From: Emydura subglobosa
Taxonomy: Eukaryota; Chordata; Testudines; Chelidae
Assembly: GCA_007922225.1 (NCBI GenBank)
Contig: ML679963.1
Location: 3,139,176 to 3,203,175 of the forward strand
Length of the DNA stretch: 64,000 nucleotides
Direction: 5' to 3'
The notes under the pieces were generated by a model that had not been told where the DNA came from, ran no database searches, and saw only the letters and a list, made by a program, of their open reading frames with translations. This document shows positions 11,201-24,164 of the stretch, piece by piece; the first letter of the stretch is position 1, and the number at the start of each line of letters is the position of its first letter. The position numbers and the translations under genes are program-made.

Positions 11201-14200
11201 TTCTTGACTGGAACTTAAGTCACAGTCAGTGTTCTTCTAGAAGGCTAATACTAGTAGAGGGTCAGCAGCTGTATTTCTGCCTGTCTGTCAGGAGGAGACT
11301 TGTGAGATGAAGCAGCACTTTTTTTTTAATCCTAATTTTTTATTAAATGGCCAAAGATCCTTTCAAATTAAAGTATTAAACATAAACCGTATACAACTGA
11401 GTTTGTCATATTCTCTCGTCCTTCAAATAAAAAATACCACAGAACACTTAACAAGAAAAGAAACACCCCTGGTGATACATCAGAATGGAAACATATTCAG
11501 TTAATACAATTTGAACCCTATAGTTGGGCCTTAAGCATAGTTCCTATATATACTTATGAAAGTCTAAAATATATTGGAGGAGTTGCTTTGGGCTGGTTCC
11601 TACAAGGTGCTAAGAGAATTGGGCTTTAAATTAGCTACTGTTCCCTTCCCCCTGTTCCCTTCCCCCTTCCTACCAAGCCTCTGATGAGGTTTTATACATA
11701 ATCTGCTGGTGGGTTGTCACATGTTTTGCATGGGACAGAGTTTTCACTTGCAGCTTGCCTTCAGCTACAACCAGTTGCGGAATCCACAAAATCTGTGCAT
11801 AGATTTTGGAAACTTTCCACTTCCATAAATTATTATATTTCCCAAAGTGTCACCATCTGCCATATCAAGTAGGAGTTCAGATTTGATAAAAGGAATAAAA
11901 GACACTTTTGATTTTGCATTCTTCCTGAAGTTTGTTTAGATGATATCTGGAAGATGCTTGATCTCTCCACACTCATTTTTATATTGTTTTCATCCTTGGT
12001 ACTTTCATTTTAATGTGTATACTGAGCAACGTAATTCAACGGGATGGAATTAAGATTTTTTCAAATGCTCCAAATCTGAGAGCAGGACATCTCTGTGCAA
12101 GTATGCTGCTGTTGCTCTTTTTATAACAGGCTTTGCAGCTGTGTACTTTGTTACAGAGAATTCATGTATTAAAATTGTTTCCCTCCTCTCCCTGTAGGAG
12201 TGAGTATTGTACATGGTAACACAACATAAAGTCAATTCCATGGAAAACTAGGACTTGATCACTGAAGCAATTTTTACAGTCGGTTCTGTGCCATTTTGAT
12301 CGTGGGAATCTGCGTGTTTCTAAAGTTCTCTGGAGCAATAGAAGCAAACTTGTCTTTTATAATGGATGCACTTACTGATGGGACAGAGTCAGTGTAATAT
12401 TTTACTAATATTAAGGAGCCTTAGGAGTTACTACTCATTGTCTTTACTTAATACTGCTCTGCATCATTTGACGTTCATGGAAAAGATAAGAGAAAGTATA
12501 ATACCTACACTGTTTATTTCCTTTTACATCTAGCTAGGAATTCAGTAATACTCATCTGCAACAGTGGAATGAAGTTTTACTGCAAACTAACAATTCACTG
12601 AAGAACATTAGACACACTTTTCAATTTTTTTCTATTTTTCTTCAATAAGCAGCTTTTTTTGTTTTCCTTCAGACACTCACTGTTGAATTATTTCTACAGT
12701 AAAGCTCAAATAGCCTATTCTGAATGTTTGGAAAAGATCTAATGGTCTTATTGGCCTCCAAACCAGGTGCTAATGGAGTAACTGCAGTGTTGGATATGGA
12801 TGCTGTGTTGGTTGAAATTTTGTGCTTGAAAGGTTTTTTATCAACAAAAAAGGCTTTTTTAATTGAAACGCATTTTTGCAGGGAAATGTGTGATGTCTAT
12901 GAAATTTGTGAGTTGCCAAAAATGATTTTTCCCCCTTAATTTGGGTGTTTGGTTTTTCTATAAAAAAACAAAAAGTTTTGAAGGAAAATTTTGACAAGAA
13001 CTGTTTTTGTTGTAGAATTTTTTTGTGGGGAGAAAAAAATGTTTCCTACCCAGCTCTAATGGACACTTGTTTTCTAAGGATTTATCTCTCATTCGGTTAA
13101 TTAACATATGTTTCCAAAATGGGGTTTTTTTCATGTGTTTCCGGTTTGGTCTGGAATATCAGCTACAAATGGAAACTATTGGCAAGTGGATGTTTAGCAA
13201 AAAGATGCAGCCATGTTTTTGTTTTGTTGTTGTTAACTAGCCCAGATTTTCTGAAATCATATGATGCAGCTGGTACCATCCAAGACTATGTGGTTGCCAT
13301 GCTGTGTGACCTGAAAAGTCCATTGATGTCTGTCCAGAATGCTGCCAGCTGGGGATATTTTAATTCCAGAAGTAAAAGCTGGAATACTGAGATGTAAGTG
13401 ATAGTCAGCCAATTAATTTTATTTATTCTATGTACCAGATGATGTGAATACTCCTGTAGGGCATAAGTCTGAGGCCTGGTCTACGCTGCCTTGCCAGGTC
13501 AATGGGAGATACACAAGCTACGTATTGTCGATTGTGTATCTCCTGTTGACTTACTTACACTCTCTTACCACGGCATCTTCAATACGCTGTGCTGATGGGA
13601 AATGCCCTCTGGTCGACGCAGCATTACTCTTTTCTGGGGGTGGAGTTACTGCGTCGAACGGAGAGCACTTCTGGGATTGATTGAACAGGTCTCCGTTGGC
13701 CGCTCAATCGATCCTGCTGTGTCGATCCATGGAGCCCGACACAGCGGGGAGTCAGTCTGGAGCCCTGCCTATAGCCCAGATAGGGGGTGATTGAAAGTTG
13801 AACCCTATGCTGAACGAGTCTGTCCATCTCACTCCAGTTTGTGGTGGGCAGCTGCCCACATCACATAAAACCTCATCACTGTTGGCACTCACTGGCATTG
13901 TCATTTTTAGAAACCCTAAGAGAAGGTATTGCTGGTAAGCTCAGCAAAGAGGCCATGGATACTGAATTATTCACGTCCTCCCTGGATGAAGAACAGTGGT
14001 GCTGTCAATGCTTTATCTAGTCTATATGGTCGCTAAAGAGAATTTCAGTCTTTAGTGCCTTCAACTGAGCTCTTTCATAAGCATTAAAATTCACTGACAG
14101 TGTCATTTAAAAGGTGTCAGGCTTCCGGGCATCTGATGAGACATAAGTTTTATTCTCTTTTTTTTTTTTTTTTTTTTTAAATGACTTGTTCTTTCAAGGG

Positions 14201-16874
14201 GTAGAGTCCAGGGCCCTATACATTTCAGAGATCAGCTTGGGCCATGACTCCTGGGTGGAAAGATCTTCTAACAGTGAAGGTAAAATACTTTCTAGCCCAT
14301 TGAAAGGTAACAGAAGCTTGAATTTGTCTCACGAAGCTTTCTCTGACTTGACTTAGTGGTTGAAGTGAAGTAGCCTATACACATCTTGCAGTTTGTTTGC
14401 TTTAGGAGCTTGTTGTAGCTAACATTTTCTGGTTTGTTTTTGACCTGCAAATCCTCTGCACAAGAGTTCTTTGGGAGTCCGAGTTCTTTGGCACTTGAAA
14501 AATGGTTATATGTCTGTTATTGTGCTTGTCCCCTGCTGTACTGCTTGGCCATGTGACTTTGGTGGTTTGAACATGTATGTGCTGCTGTATGATCCTCGCT
14601 AGATGAAATCAAGTATAAATGTAGGTGGATTAATTTACTCTTCTGGGCTATTTTGTACAAAGCTGTTTTAGTTTTTGGCCAACGCAGCCAATGGAAGTGG
14701 AAGTCTGACCCTGTCTAAGGCAGAGCTAGTTGAGTGGGCAAAAGATTCTGTAAACCCAGCAGCCACAAACACATGGTCAGGTTAGCCTGTGCTCTCCGGG
14801 ATGTTCACATAACCAGCTGCATGCTCTGATATTGACTAATCCATCTGTGTGTGTGTGTATATTATATATATATATTTTTGGTTGCAGTTTGAGAGAATCT
14901 GGCTTTCCCATTCATTTGCTTCCTGAAGTGGGTGACCCTGGTGGCATTGCAGGGAGGATGTCCCATGACTGGCATGGAATACCAACGGGAACAGAAGTGG
15001 GAATTGCTCTGGGAGATTTCCAGTGCTCTGTTTATTCTTGTATGACTGAGAGGACTGATGCAGGTATTTATGCAGCTGGGACACAACAACTAAGACCTTT
15101 CAATAGAGCTGAGTACCATTTTCTAGTCTGTGAAAGGACTAATAAAGTTTTGCCATTAATAATGTAGCCCTCTTTTGCTGGGCTGTTGTTTCTAACTAGG
15201 TATTTATATTGTGCTCAATTCCACGGTATGTGGATAACTTATTTTCCTCTTTCATATAGCTTGCTAAAAGATTAAATCTTTTCTTTCTTGTGTCCCAGTT
15301 CTCAATATCAGCACTTCTGCTCAGCTGACAATCCCCATGCCCTTGGGATTCCAGCCTCCAGAGACTCCAGATTCTTTGTCAGCTGTTGCCTATTTTCCCT
15401 ATTTTGATGGTAACTATCTGGCCGTGGCAGCATCACTCAATGGAGGAAACGTGCTGGCAACGTTTGTGGATATGTTGGCATGCTGGATGGCAGAGTTGGG
15501 TAAAGTATTTCGGGAATAGACAGAGCTTAAAATGGAGTTGGTCAGCAAGATCTGAGGGACTGAGTCAAAGCAGCAAGTTTTGTACAGTGTATGTGCTTCG
15601 AGCAGCAATAACGTAACATGCAACTCATTCCCATTGTAGTGCTAGAATTTTCTACAACACTTAAGGGAGACGCTGGGAACAAATTAATGGGCCCTGCATT
15701 TGGATTGCATCTGGGTTTTGTTTTTGTTTCTTTGTTTCAAGCACTTAAGTGAGTGAGAATATCTTTGTGGGTTCCATTTCAGAAAGAACTTTCAAAGGAA
15801 AAATTATTGGTCAATAAATCAGAAGTCAATCATTAATTTGCATGTTCATAGAAGTCTAGAAAGAGTGACTTAATTATATTAATTGCCTTGAGATGCAGTT
15901 CTCACAGAACTTTAAATACTTAATTGACTTAAAGAGCCAGGTTTAATGCAGTATCATACAAGACAATCATGTCATTTCGCCAAAGTGCTTTAAAATGTAT
16001 TGTCACAACTTCTTTGATATCCTTCCTTTGGGTTGTCTTGATGCAACAGTAAATTCTAAAATCCTTCCAACCAATGCTTGAGTGACCTTTACACTGTCAG
16101 TGTAGGAGGTGGAGATTGTGCTGATTGCCCCTATTAAGAAAAGGTCACTAGCTGGTTAGTTTCCAAATATGCAACATTGCTGTTGCTGTTTCGTTTAAAT
16201 TGAGCCAATAGGTAATGTTTCAGAGAAAACTGATCCATTACCAGAACTGCCATGTCTATAATCAAAAAAGACTTCCTGGATCAAAATACTTTGGATGAGG
16301 AGGTTCATATTCCTGCAAAAGTGATCTCCCTAGGGACAGGTGAAGCCACATACACAGTGTTCTGACCACTGAAACAGCATCGGGCATCCTTAGCATACTG
16401 TATGTCTCCAGCGTTCATCTCTGACGGGTGAAAGGGACACCTGGCTGACAAAATTAGTGACACCGTTTTCTTTTTGCAGGGCATGATGTTCTAGAGTCCA
16501 GTGTCTATACACAAATGATCAACGCAGCCTTGGCCCAAAATGATACTAGACTCTCAATCTGCCCAACTATATTTGGAGAAAGGCACATGCCTGAGCGACT
16601 GGCTTCAGTGACTAGGATCACCGCTTCTGATCTCTCTCTGGGTCATGTAACCAGAGCTTTGTGCCAGGGGATCATTCAAAATCTGCATTCCATGTTGCCA
16701 TTTCAGCACCTGAAAGAGGCAGGAGTGAAGAGAATTCTGGGAAGTGGAAGTGCCCTTTCCAAGAACGAGGTGCTGAGGCAAGAAGTGGAGAAAATGTTTC
16801 CATTTCCTGTGATCTATGGAAAGGATGTGGATGCAGCGGTGGGTGCTGCTATAGTGATGCTGCACAGAAAATAA
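5218..16874 (+). CDS. SHPK: Sedoheptulokinase
   Basis: FGGY-family cytosolic kinase that phosphorylates sedoheptulose to sedoheptulose 7-phosphate, feeding the non-oxidative pentose phosphate pathway. Seven coding exons join in frame: 5218-5412, 7145-7286, 10952-11135, 13241-13393, 14888-15063, 15299-15499 and 16480-16874. That is 1446 bases, 481 residues, close to the roughly 478 of human. All introns are GT/AG. Motifs: nucleotide/phosphate loop DLGTTSVK at 25-32, SGQMHG at 99-104, TWQDGR at 135-140, the conserved Asp in ALGDFQ at 265-270, SLNGG at 329-333, and the C-terminal GSGSALSKN (438-446) and DVDAAVGAA (466-474). Two start codons are in tandem. The second (5221, A at -3 and G at +4) has the better context, which would give 480 residues. 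No frameshift or lost motif was seen. The gene diverges from CTNS and lies upstream of TRPV1. Confidence 0.96.
5800..5910. mobile_element. Fold-back (palindromic) element, copy 1, SHPK intron 1
   Basis: The left arm holds GTGTAGCTGTGTTGATCCC and then AGTATCTTTTATTAAGTTGG. The right arm is its approximate reverse complement (AATAAAAGATATTTTATTG, then CTCTAATATAGG). The same two-armed design recurs at 24165-24280 and 42295-42470. The arms resemble a very common turtle repeat containing GGTGGGTGAGGTAATATC. Confidence 0.6.
6544..6945. mobile_element. hAT (Charlie-like) MITE with target-site duplication, SHPK intron 1
   Basis: The 402-bp element starts CAGTGGTTCTCAACCTGGGG and ends GGTTGAGAGCCACTG, forming terminal inverted repeats. 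It is flanked by near-perfect 8-bp direct repeats: ATCTAAGT at 6536-6543 and ATCTAAAT at 6946-6953. An 8-bp duplication and CAGTGG-type termini are diagnostic of hAT transposition. There is no transposase frame, so it is nonautonomous. Confidence 0.88.
8125..8192. repeat. Short fold-back repeat, SHPK intron 2
   Basis: The segment begins GGCCCTGATTCTTCAAAT and ends TTTGCAGGATTGGGGCC, which are approximate reverse complements. This matches a sauropsid repeat style seen widely in turtle DNA. A degenerate relative may lie near 7508-7605 (ATCCAATCTTGTGAA to GCAGGATTGG). Confidence 0.4.
9020..9475. repeat. GC-richer segment, probably an unclassified interspersed repeat (SHPK intron 2)
   Basis: The stretch is clearly more GC-rich than its flanks, has no splice-bounded exon, and its open frames resemble nothing I know. 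Its style recalls the segment at 57110-57520. I could not delimit termini or target duplications. Confidence 0.3.
9806..10640 (-). mobile_element. CR1 LINE 3' portion, antisense to SHPK
   Basis: On the plus strand it starts as the reverse complement of a CR1 3' end (GATTCCAGGGCCAGAAGGGA, then CATCTAGTCTGGCCTCCTG). It continues through the reverse complement of the C-terminal ORF2 region (for example CTGAACCCTCTCCAATTTAT, TGGACACCAGAACTGGACAC). It is decayed, with no intact frame, and ends only about 300 bp upstream of SHPK exon 3. Confidence 0.75.
13472..13795. mobile_element. MITE-like element with AGGCCTGGTCTACGCTGCC terminus, SHPK intron 4
   Basis: It starts about 80 bp after the donor of SHPK exon 4 with a terminus typical of abundant turtle DNA-transposon derivatives. 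It is CpG-containing and richer in GC than the intron. Related termini occur at about 48960 (AGGCCTTGTCTACACTG) and 52894 (GGGTTTGTCTACACAG). The right end is not clear. Confidence 0.45.
14158..14178 (+). repeat. Poly-T tract (21 nt), SHPK intron 4
   Basis: An uninterrupted run of 21 T. It may be the reverse complement of a retroposon tail, but no element body is recognised beside it. Confidence 0.6.
14846..14875 (+). repeat. TG/TA microsatellite just upstream of SHPK exon 5
   Basis: About six TG repeats are followed by TA repeats, ending 12-13 nt before the first base of exon 5 (14888). Only TTTTTGGTTGCAG separates the tract from the splice junction, so the repeat occupies the place of the polypyrimidine tract and branch region. 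Confidence 0.85.
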
Positions 16875-17353
16875 AATCCATAATTCAGGATTGTCTGATG
16901 TAAACTCTTTTTTCTGGACATGTCAACCCTTTCTTTTTGTTTCCTCATCCTTCCTGATGTTGCTTGTAATCTACCATCCCACTGTATATGGAGAAGAAGA
17001 GCTTGCATTAATGTCTCTTTCCGATTGCAAATGTACTCAGGGCTCTGCATGCCCTTATGCTGTCATTCCCAATTGTGCATCGAGAACTAATTGTTATCAC
17101 ATGAAATTTTGCTTTTTGAAGGGAAAAGAGCCATTAAGTTTGGGTTGAAACTAATACTTCATTGGCTCATTTTCCTGTTATGATAAAGGCCTGGGATGGC
17201 TAAAAGGAACCATTGTCTGTTGGTAATTGTGTCTGTATAGCCTTTGTTAAAGATGTTTTGTGATTAAACTATCTCTTACCATAAATATGTGCATTTCTTA
17301 TGCATTGCAGAGTCTCTAAAAAGGGCTGAGCACCTTTCTGGCTCTGAAGTAAC

Positions 17354-17359
17354 AATAAA
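17354..17359 (+). terminator. Candidate SHPK polyadenylation signal
   Basis: Canonical AATAAA 480 bp after the SHPK stop codon (16872-16874). An earlier ATAAAATCC overlaps the stop region, but is too close to be the likely signal. No transcript evidence. Confidence 0.45.
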
Positions 17360-18644
17360 ATGTTTAAAAGGAAGCATATAGGAGGGAAGGTAATTTTTGG
17401 TATGGATCAGTGAAGTACATTGCTTCTGATCCAAGTTAAAGTCATGACTAGGTCATATAATGACTTTTACATACATCAGTGCTCATGCTTCAGAGCATAG
17501 GCTGGTTATCAGCTGGGGGTCAGGAAGATATTTCTCTCGCTATGTTTTAATACACTAGTGTAAATAACTGTGCATGTGGAGTAGAGCTTCCTCTGAAACA
17601 TCCAGCATCAGCAGGATATTTGACTAGACAGTTCTTTGGGCTTTTCTTTTGTTCTAAAAAGGTTTTAGAAACTCTCCTGATAGAACCATTCCCCTCACTT
17701 GTTACTGCAACGTGACCAGAAGTAAAATAACAATTACAGCCAGAGAGAGGTGAAATGCGCCCACATATGTGCATAAGTCCAAGAACATTCTTTCTGGTTT
17801 CCTTGATACGTTCTATTTTAAGGCGTTTATAACGCTGCCTTTTATATATTGCAAAGGAACCAAGCCTTGGCATAGCAACTTGCAGGCTGGATTAAAATCT
17901 TTTTTTCAGTTTTGAGCATTACTCCTGTGAACTTGCCATAAGTCTTTGGGTTTCTGGCACATGTGCCATGATCCTAAAGCACCTTCCTGATCATTCTACC
18001 CTCTCCTTTATTTTAAAGTAAAAGCATTTGTATTTTGTTTCATCATTCAGGAGAAGTTGGACTTCCTTACTTGAGAGAGAGCAGGGGAAGTAAATAAAGT
18101 GGTTTCATATCATCTGGGTACAATTTTATTAACTAGAAGCATCTGTTTTAACTGAAATATGGATCTGCATTTCCATCTTGCTCATTAGCAGCATCGGGAC
18201 TGACTCATATCGTCTTAATGAGAAATCTGCTTCCTTATCCCAGAGCTCTAAATCCACAGACTTTAATTACAGTGATGGATTAATTCCCTGCCTCCTCACA
18301 ACCAATCTGTTCCACAGGGTGGTTAAAGAATCACTGGTGTAGTCAGGAAACACAGAAGAGAGTGTAGAATAGTTGAAGGTTATAGTAAAACACCCTGTTT
18401 TGTAACGCTTTGTTTTCTCTTTGCTGGTTACATAGTATTTGTATGTGGTCAGATCTTCCTTTTTTGAATGATATTGCCAAGAGCCAGTAATACTTCCCCA
18501 TCTGAAACTAGGTCTTTGCAGCTGCTGTTTATTAATCTTACTTCCAGCTGAGCCAGTTTCAGGGAGCTGGTAGAATGTTGGCCCGGCTCTGGAATGTGGT
18601 TCCCTACTAGGCTTCATCAGCACAAGAATTTTCCTGACGAACAG

Positions 18645-19110
18645 ACTCATAGACTTTAAGGTCAGAAGGGACCATCATGATCATCTAGTCTGACCCCCTG
18701 CACATTGCAGGCCACAGAATCTCACCCACCCATGCCTGTAATAGACCCCTCACCTCTGGCTGAGTTAGTGAAATTGTCAAATCATGATTTAAAGACTTCA
18801 AGTTACAGAGCATTCACCATTTACAGTTGCAGGTTTAAACTAATGAGCCGTGCCCCATGCTGCAGAGGAAGGCGAAAAAACCACTAGGGTCTCTACCAAT
18901 CTGGTCTGGGGGAAAATTCCTTCCCTACCCCAAATATGGCGACAAGTTAGACCCTGAGCATGTGGGCAAGGCCCACCAGCCAGACACCCGAGAAAGAATT
19001 CTTTGTAGCAACTTCTCTGGTGTCCTGTCACCAGCTGTGTTTGTTAAAGCCCCTAGCATATCTGTTGTCACTTCTTTTTCTTCTTTCGCCACCTGATGAG
19101 GCAGGATCTT
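18645..19110 (-). mobile_element. CR1 LINE 3' end, antisense
   Basis: The plus strand shows ACTCATAGACTTTAAGGTCA, then AGAAGGGACCATCATGATCA, the reverse complement of a CR1 3' terminus. The 3' UTR-like sequence typical of turtle CR1 follows (GGAAAATTCCTTCCCTACCC). A related copy lies at 48757-48905. Confidence 0.75.
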
Positions 19111-19204
19111 CTCTAAATGAAATTCATGCCATGTGCAGAATTCCCACGAGGCATAGGCACCACTTAAGTCAGTGTGGTGCCTAGATTGTGTATAGGACCC
19201 ACTG

Positions 19205-19620
19205 CACAGGGGTACATTTTATTATTTATATGGTGCCATAAGTGTACTCTATGATCACTCTATGATACACCTAACCCAGGCCCTGGCCCTGGCCCCAAAG
19301 AGCTTACAGTCTAATATAAACAAACACAATACACAGGACAACAGGTGAGGCACGGGGAGGTGCAGAGACTTCAGTAGGCGAGGCAAGAGCAGGGCAATAG
19401 CATCTTCATGAGGTCAGGAGGGTAGGGGAGGCACTTTATTCACAGGAAATAGGAGGGTTCCAAAAGGGTGCATCTGTGGATTGGAAAGGGTGAGAGAAGC
19501 TCTGAAGCCAGGAATGGGAGGTGGAGACAAAAGATGCACTTAGCAAAAAGAGATGGAGAAAAGCCTAGGAAGCAAGATGGGGTGTGAGAGACATGGCCAC
19601 AGAGCCTCCTGGGTGTCATT
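19205..19620. repeat. L2-like ancient LINE/SINE remnant
   Basis: It contains CCCCAAAGAGCTTACAGTCT, a hallmark of old L2/MIR-related sequences in amniotes, after a TTATTATTTATATGGTGCCA string. The right half is purine-rich and only tentatively part of the same element. Confidence 0.4.
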
Positions 19621-19854
19621 TTTTTTGGAAGTAAAAGGCAGTAATAGAGATAATTGAATTATGACTCTGAAAATCTAGCTACTGCAGCTGAAGCACTTAA
19701 CTCTCCTTCCTCATAGTTCTGAAATGCTGGATGTGATCATCTTAGTGAATAGTCCAGCATAATGTAGTTTACTGGATGTTTCCCTGTGTAGTGTAATTCT
19801 GGCGTGTCGCTGAGACTGGTTGCTATCATGACTCTCAGCCCTGAGAAAAGAGGA

Positions 19855-19985
19855 AATGTGGCCCTGTGGTGAGGGCCCTAGCCTAGCACACAGGGAGACC
19901 CCTGTTCACTTCCCTGCTTTACTGCAAGTTTCCTGTCATATCTCAGGCAAGTCACTTGATCGCTCTATGTTACTACAGTAATGGG
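19855..19985 (-). repeat. MIR-like SINE remnant
   Basis: It includes strings resembling the MIR/CORE-SINE order: AGGGAGACCCCTGTTCACTT, then CAGGCAAGTCACTTGATCGC. Diverged and partial. Confidence 0.45.
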
Positions 19986-21751
19986 GCCCATAGAGGTTGC
20001 TTGGCTCAATATAGAGCCTGTTGTACTCTCTCTGAAGACTCTAGTTATTCTCTGCACTGTGGGTAGATACCAATAGGCTTGGACCTCTCTCTTGTTCAGA
20101 TATCGTAGGCCTGATTATGAACTTTCCCATGCTGGTGAAAAATGTGGAGTGACTATTTTGAGCTGGAGTTACATGAGTATAAGTGGGATCAGAATTTAAG
20201 CCACTTTGGCCATCCCCGATGCACCTCGTCTGAGCTGGAGAATCTATCCCGTTGACGCTGGTGAAAGAAAGATCAGAACTGGGCCCTAACCTGCCATTAT
20301 TTTTTTAGTGTAGGCTCTTCAAAAAGTCCTCCATTGTGAAACTGGCTTATTCCGCAGCTGACGCTGTTGAAAAGCTTTTGGTACACAGTGCATTTTGGTA
20401 TAAAATGGCAGTGTTTGATCTGTCCTCAGGAATTGCCTAGAATTCTGTTTGACTTTTGTACGGATGTACGATCTGTCAAATGCTGCCAGAGCTATCAAGG
20501 AGGCGATAAGCGCATCAAACATTTTACTCAGGGCACAGTTTGCTAATAATGACAAAACAGCTGAAGAGAAACGGTCACGCTGAAACCTTTATGTTGTCCT
20601 TTTTTCTTGTTTACAAGTGCTGGATACATTTCATTCCTCCCCCACCCCCGAGCTCCAGTGGCCAGTTTGGAATCAGTAAATATTAGTCCTTCTTACATTA
20701 ATTGATTCAGCAGTTGTGAGCTCATCACACAAAGCTGAGAAACAGCCATTACAGCTCCAGAAGGTTTTATTTTAAATGACTGTTCCTTTGGGTTATCTGT
20801 GGAAATGTGGTATCTTTCATAGCAATTTGCAAGGTAGAGGCCTGGCTGCAAGATAAATTATGGACCATGCTGCCTTATGTCCTTCAATGTGTGAGTCTTT
20901 CCCATAGCAGACTGTATTCTGGGGACAAGTGCTCAAGTTCTTGTTCTTGTTTTTTTCAAAATGAGGATTGATTCTAAAGAAATTTTGCTGCAAACTTGCC
21001 TCCAGTGACTCCCCTGAGCAAGACATAAATAGGGCAAGCTGTTGGTCACATGTTCCTGCAGGCAAGCTCAGATTCTGCCGTCTTCCTCTTGTCATGTTTA
21101 TCCTCTTTTGTGTGTGTGTGTGTGTTCTCCCCTCAACCCTTTAGCACCCCGTCCCCTCAGCTGTAGCAAACTGCCACTGGCTTATTTCCAGTCTGTCTCT
21201 GGTTTCTTTCACTCTTCTCTGGCCACTTTAATTTTTCTTTATGGATAAACTGAGACTTTCTCTTTCCAGGATGTCTGAAATTCGGAGATGTTTCTCTGTC
21301 CGAATGTGGACACTGGGGTGCCCGACTCTTCTTTTTTACACTTCTTTAATTCCATTGACTTCAAAAGGCATTGCTCCGGATGTACTGTTGGGTAAGCCAG
21401 AACAGAATCAAACCTTGCTAATTGAATATAAGCTCAGACTCTGATGGTCAGTGGTAGATCAGGTGCTAAGTGCTCACCTTTCAAGAAATGCACTCATTCC
21501 TACAACCAAATTTCAAAATACCTAATTCACTTACCAAGTCCAGCTCTGGGGATCAGTGAAGAAATTAATCAGAGCATTATTGAGTCAGATGCTTGGTATA
21601 GTTCCTTCCAGCAGATCCAGGTTCTGACCCATTGTTAACCTCTACTTAAGCATTAATAAACAGGCATTTTATTTGCTCTGAATAAAATGTCATAGGCTGT
21701 TTGGATGAATGTAATTACAATTTGGTATGAATATTGCTGCATCCCTTTTCA

Positions 21752-21930
21752 TACATATTAAGGCCGGAAAGGGCCATCGTGATCATCTATCATGATCTCC
21801 TACAGAACACAGGCCAGAGATTTCACCCAGTGATTCCTGCATAAAGTCCAAAAGCTTCTGGCTGAACTAGAGCATATCTTTTAGAAATGCCTTTTCTTTC
21901 TAACCCGTTCCTTGATGTAGATATCATAGA
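21752..21930 (-). mobile_element. CR1 LINE 3' fragment, antisense
   Basis: AAGGCCGGAAAGGGCCATCG, then CTCCTACAGAACACAGGCC, the same design as the other antisense CR1 3' ends in the window. Short and degraded. Confidence 0.6.
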
Positions 21931-24164
21931 CAGAAGGACAGATTAATAAAACCAGCCTGCCTTAGATGAGGAAACACTTCAAGTGTTCAAGCTGCACTCT
22001 TAATAATTACATTAATTTTTCACAGCTGACTAAGGTAAGCATATATTATTTCAATAAAACGTGGTGTCAAAATGGATTAATAAAATGGTGTTAGGATTTT
22101 TTTTTATTGGTTCTCGAAGTTCATCAACTCTGTTTGGAATCAAACTTTTCCTTGGATAGTATGTAGATCTTTATTATAACATCACTAACAGCCACTGCAA
22201 AGCTGAAAGAGCTCAGAAAACAGTTACAGCATATTCTGCAAACTTTTCTGTTAAGTGATAAATACAGCTGAACCACCAAAACAACTGACTTTCCCAGGCT
22301 GAATGGATTGGTGAAGAGGAAATCTAGAAAGGAGTGTCCATTGCTAAATGTAATTTGAAAAAAAACCCTGGGATTCTTGTAAAGAGCTTTGATACACTCT
22401 CGGGAATAGCTGCTGCTGTTGCTTCTGCTTCTAGGATAGTTCTTAATTATTATATTAGTCAAGTCCATGTTCTTCTAGTGCACACCCTCTAATGGTTTTG
22501 TAAGTCAGAGTATAGAACAATCCTGCAGACAAATGAAGTGGAGGGGAGAACTGTGATGTTGCGCCAAACAAATCACCTAAGAAGAGAGGACCTTTGCATG
22601 AACCACTGAAACTCTAGGGGGGGAGGGGGGAATCTCTTGTAGATCAGAGAGCATTTATTGAGACTGGATTATTTTGCAGAAGGTGGCATTTTTTGGAGCT
22701 TTCGTAAGTCCTGCATGTATATTTGAATAGCATGCTTGTTCGTTGTTTGTAAATTACCCCTTGGTGTTTATTCACTAGCTGTGGTTCAACTGGAGGCTCT
22801 TATATTGTTGTTATATAGGATTGACTCTTGATATATCCTGGATTAGAAGAGCCCAAATTAGGTACATTTTATCTGGATAGCACATAAGAAATTTAAAGAA
22901 AAAAAAATCTTTCCAGTGAATTTTGAAGTCTCTTCTGGAAGATGTTTACATCTTGCAAATTCAGACTGCATGTGGCTGGGATAGCTTTCCTGTCATTACT
23001 TAAGTTTCTGCCAACTTTTTTAAAACTAAAGCATTTGGAATCACTAAAAAAGGATTGTAGCATATTGGCAAGGAGATGAAAGAAAGGTCATTTTGCTGCT
23101 GCCTTACACTGTACTTGTTCTGTGGAGGAATAAAGAACTCCACGTTCCAGTCTGGCATTTTTGACTAGATGTACATTCTCTTGAAGGAGACCAAAAAAAA
23201 CCCCAACCAAACCAGAAACCCATGATTATTTTGTTTGCCAATGTTTATGAAATTTTCCCTGAAATAATTGTTCTTAAATTTTTTAATACCGAACTGTAAA
23301 TGAAAAGGAGTTGATTTTTTTGCATTATTTCCTCATTATTTGCAGAATAATTAAGATATTAAGAAAATTTCTTTTCTATTTATTTCAATATATTTTTGTG
23401 AGGGACCCACGGTACTGGAAATTTAAGCAAAAATGTACCCTGAAGCTAAATTATGATAGATGACATTTTAACAATGTCTATTTTTGTTTTATTTTTGATG
23501 TTGTAAATGTACATTTATGAATATTTTAAGAATGAGTTAGATACATATTATGTATAGCTATTGTGAAAATTCAAACAGACAACAACATTCTTATTCCATG
23601 TTTAGTTCTATAGAGAATTGCATAGGTGCAGTAGATTTAGAGGTTAATGAATCCTATTGAACTGAAAATCCTGATACAACTTTAACTATAGTCTTGTTAA
23701 CTCTCCACCATAATATATTTGTGAGGAGTAAAATACGGTTGAAGCACATTTGAGGTCATTGGTCAGATATTGCATGTAAACATAATAATACTTAGCATGG
23801 GGGTCTGTTTAAAGCTGAGGTGCTTCCTTTGTTTTGCAGGATTTCATAAAACCCCTATTTTAAAAGCATTAGATTTTCCAGACAATCTGGGATTTCAGAA
23901 AACGTTTCCTAGGAGGACATTCCCTACTCTCTCAAATCTTGCTGTGTCAAAGGTCAAAAGATGTACAGTGAATTGCTTTCTCTAATTCTGATCCTCCAGA
24001 GTATTTTACACCTAATAATGATATGAGCAGCAGTTCCTACCTGCCTTGATGTATCAGTTTGCCTTCATGTAGCAGTGTTTGTCTCATTGATCACACTGCA
24101 TGTACACTTGGCTGTTTAAAACACTTTAATAAGAAAACAATTTAGAAATAGGCTTAATTTTAGC

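Noticed and set aside
18267..18650. 127-codon minus-strand open frame in the SHPK-TRPV1 gap
   Set aside because: No similarity to any family, next to an antisense CR1, and lacking splice or promoter context. Chance length is plausible.
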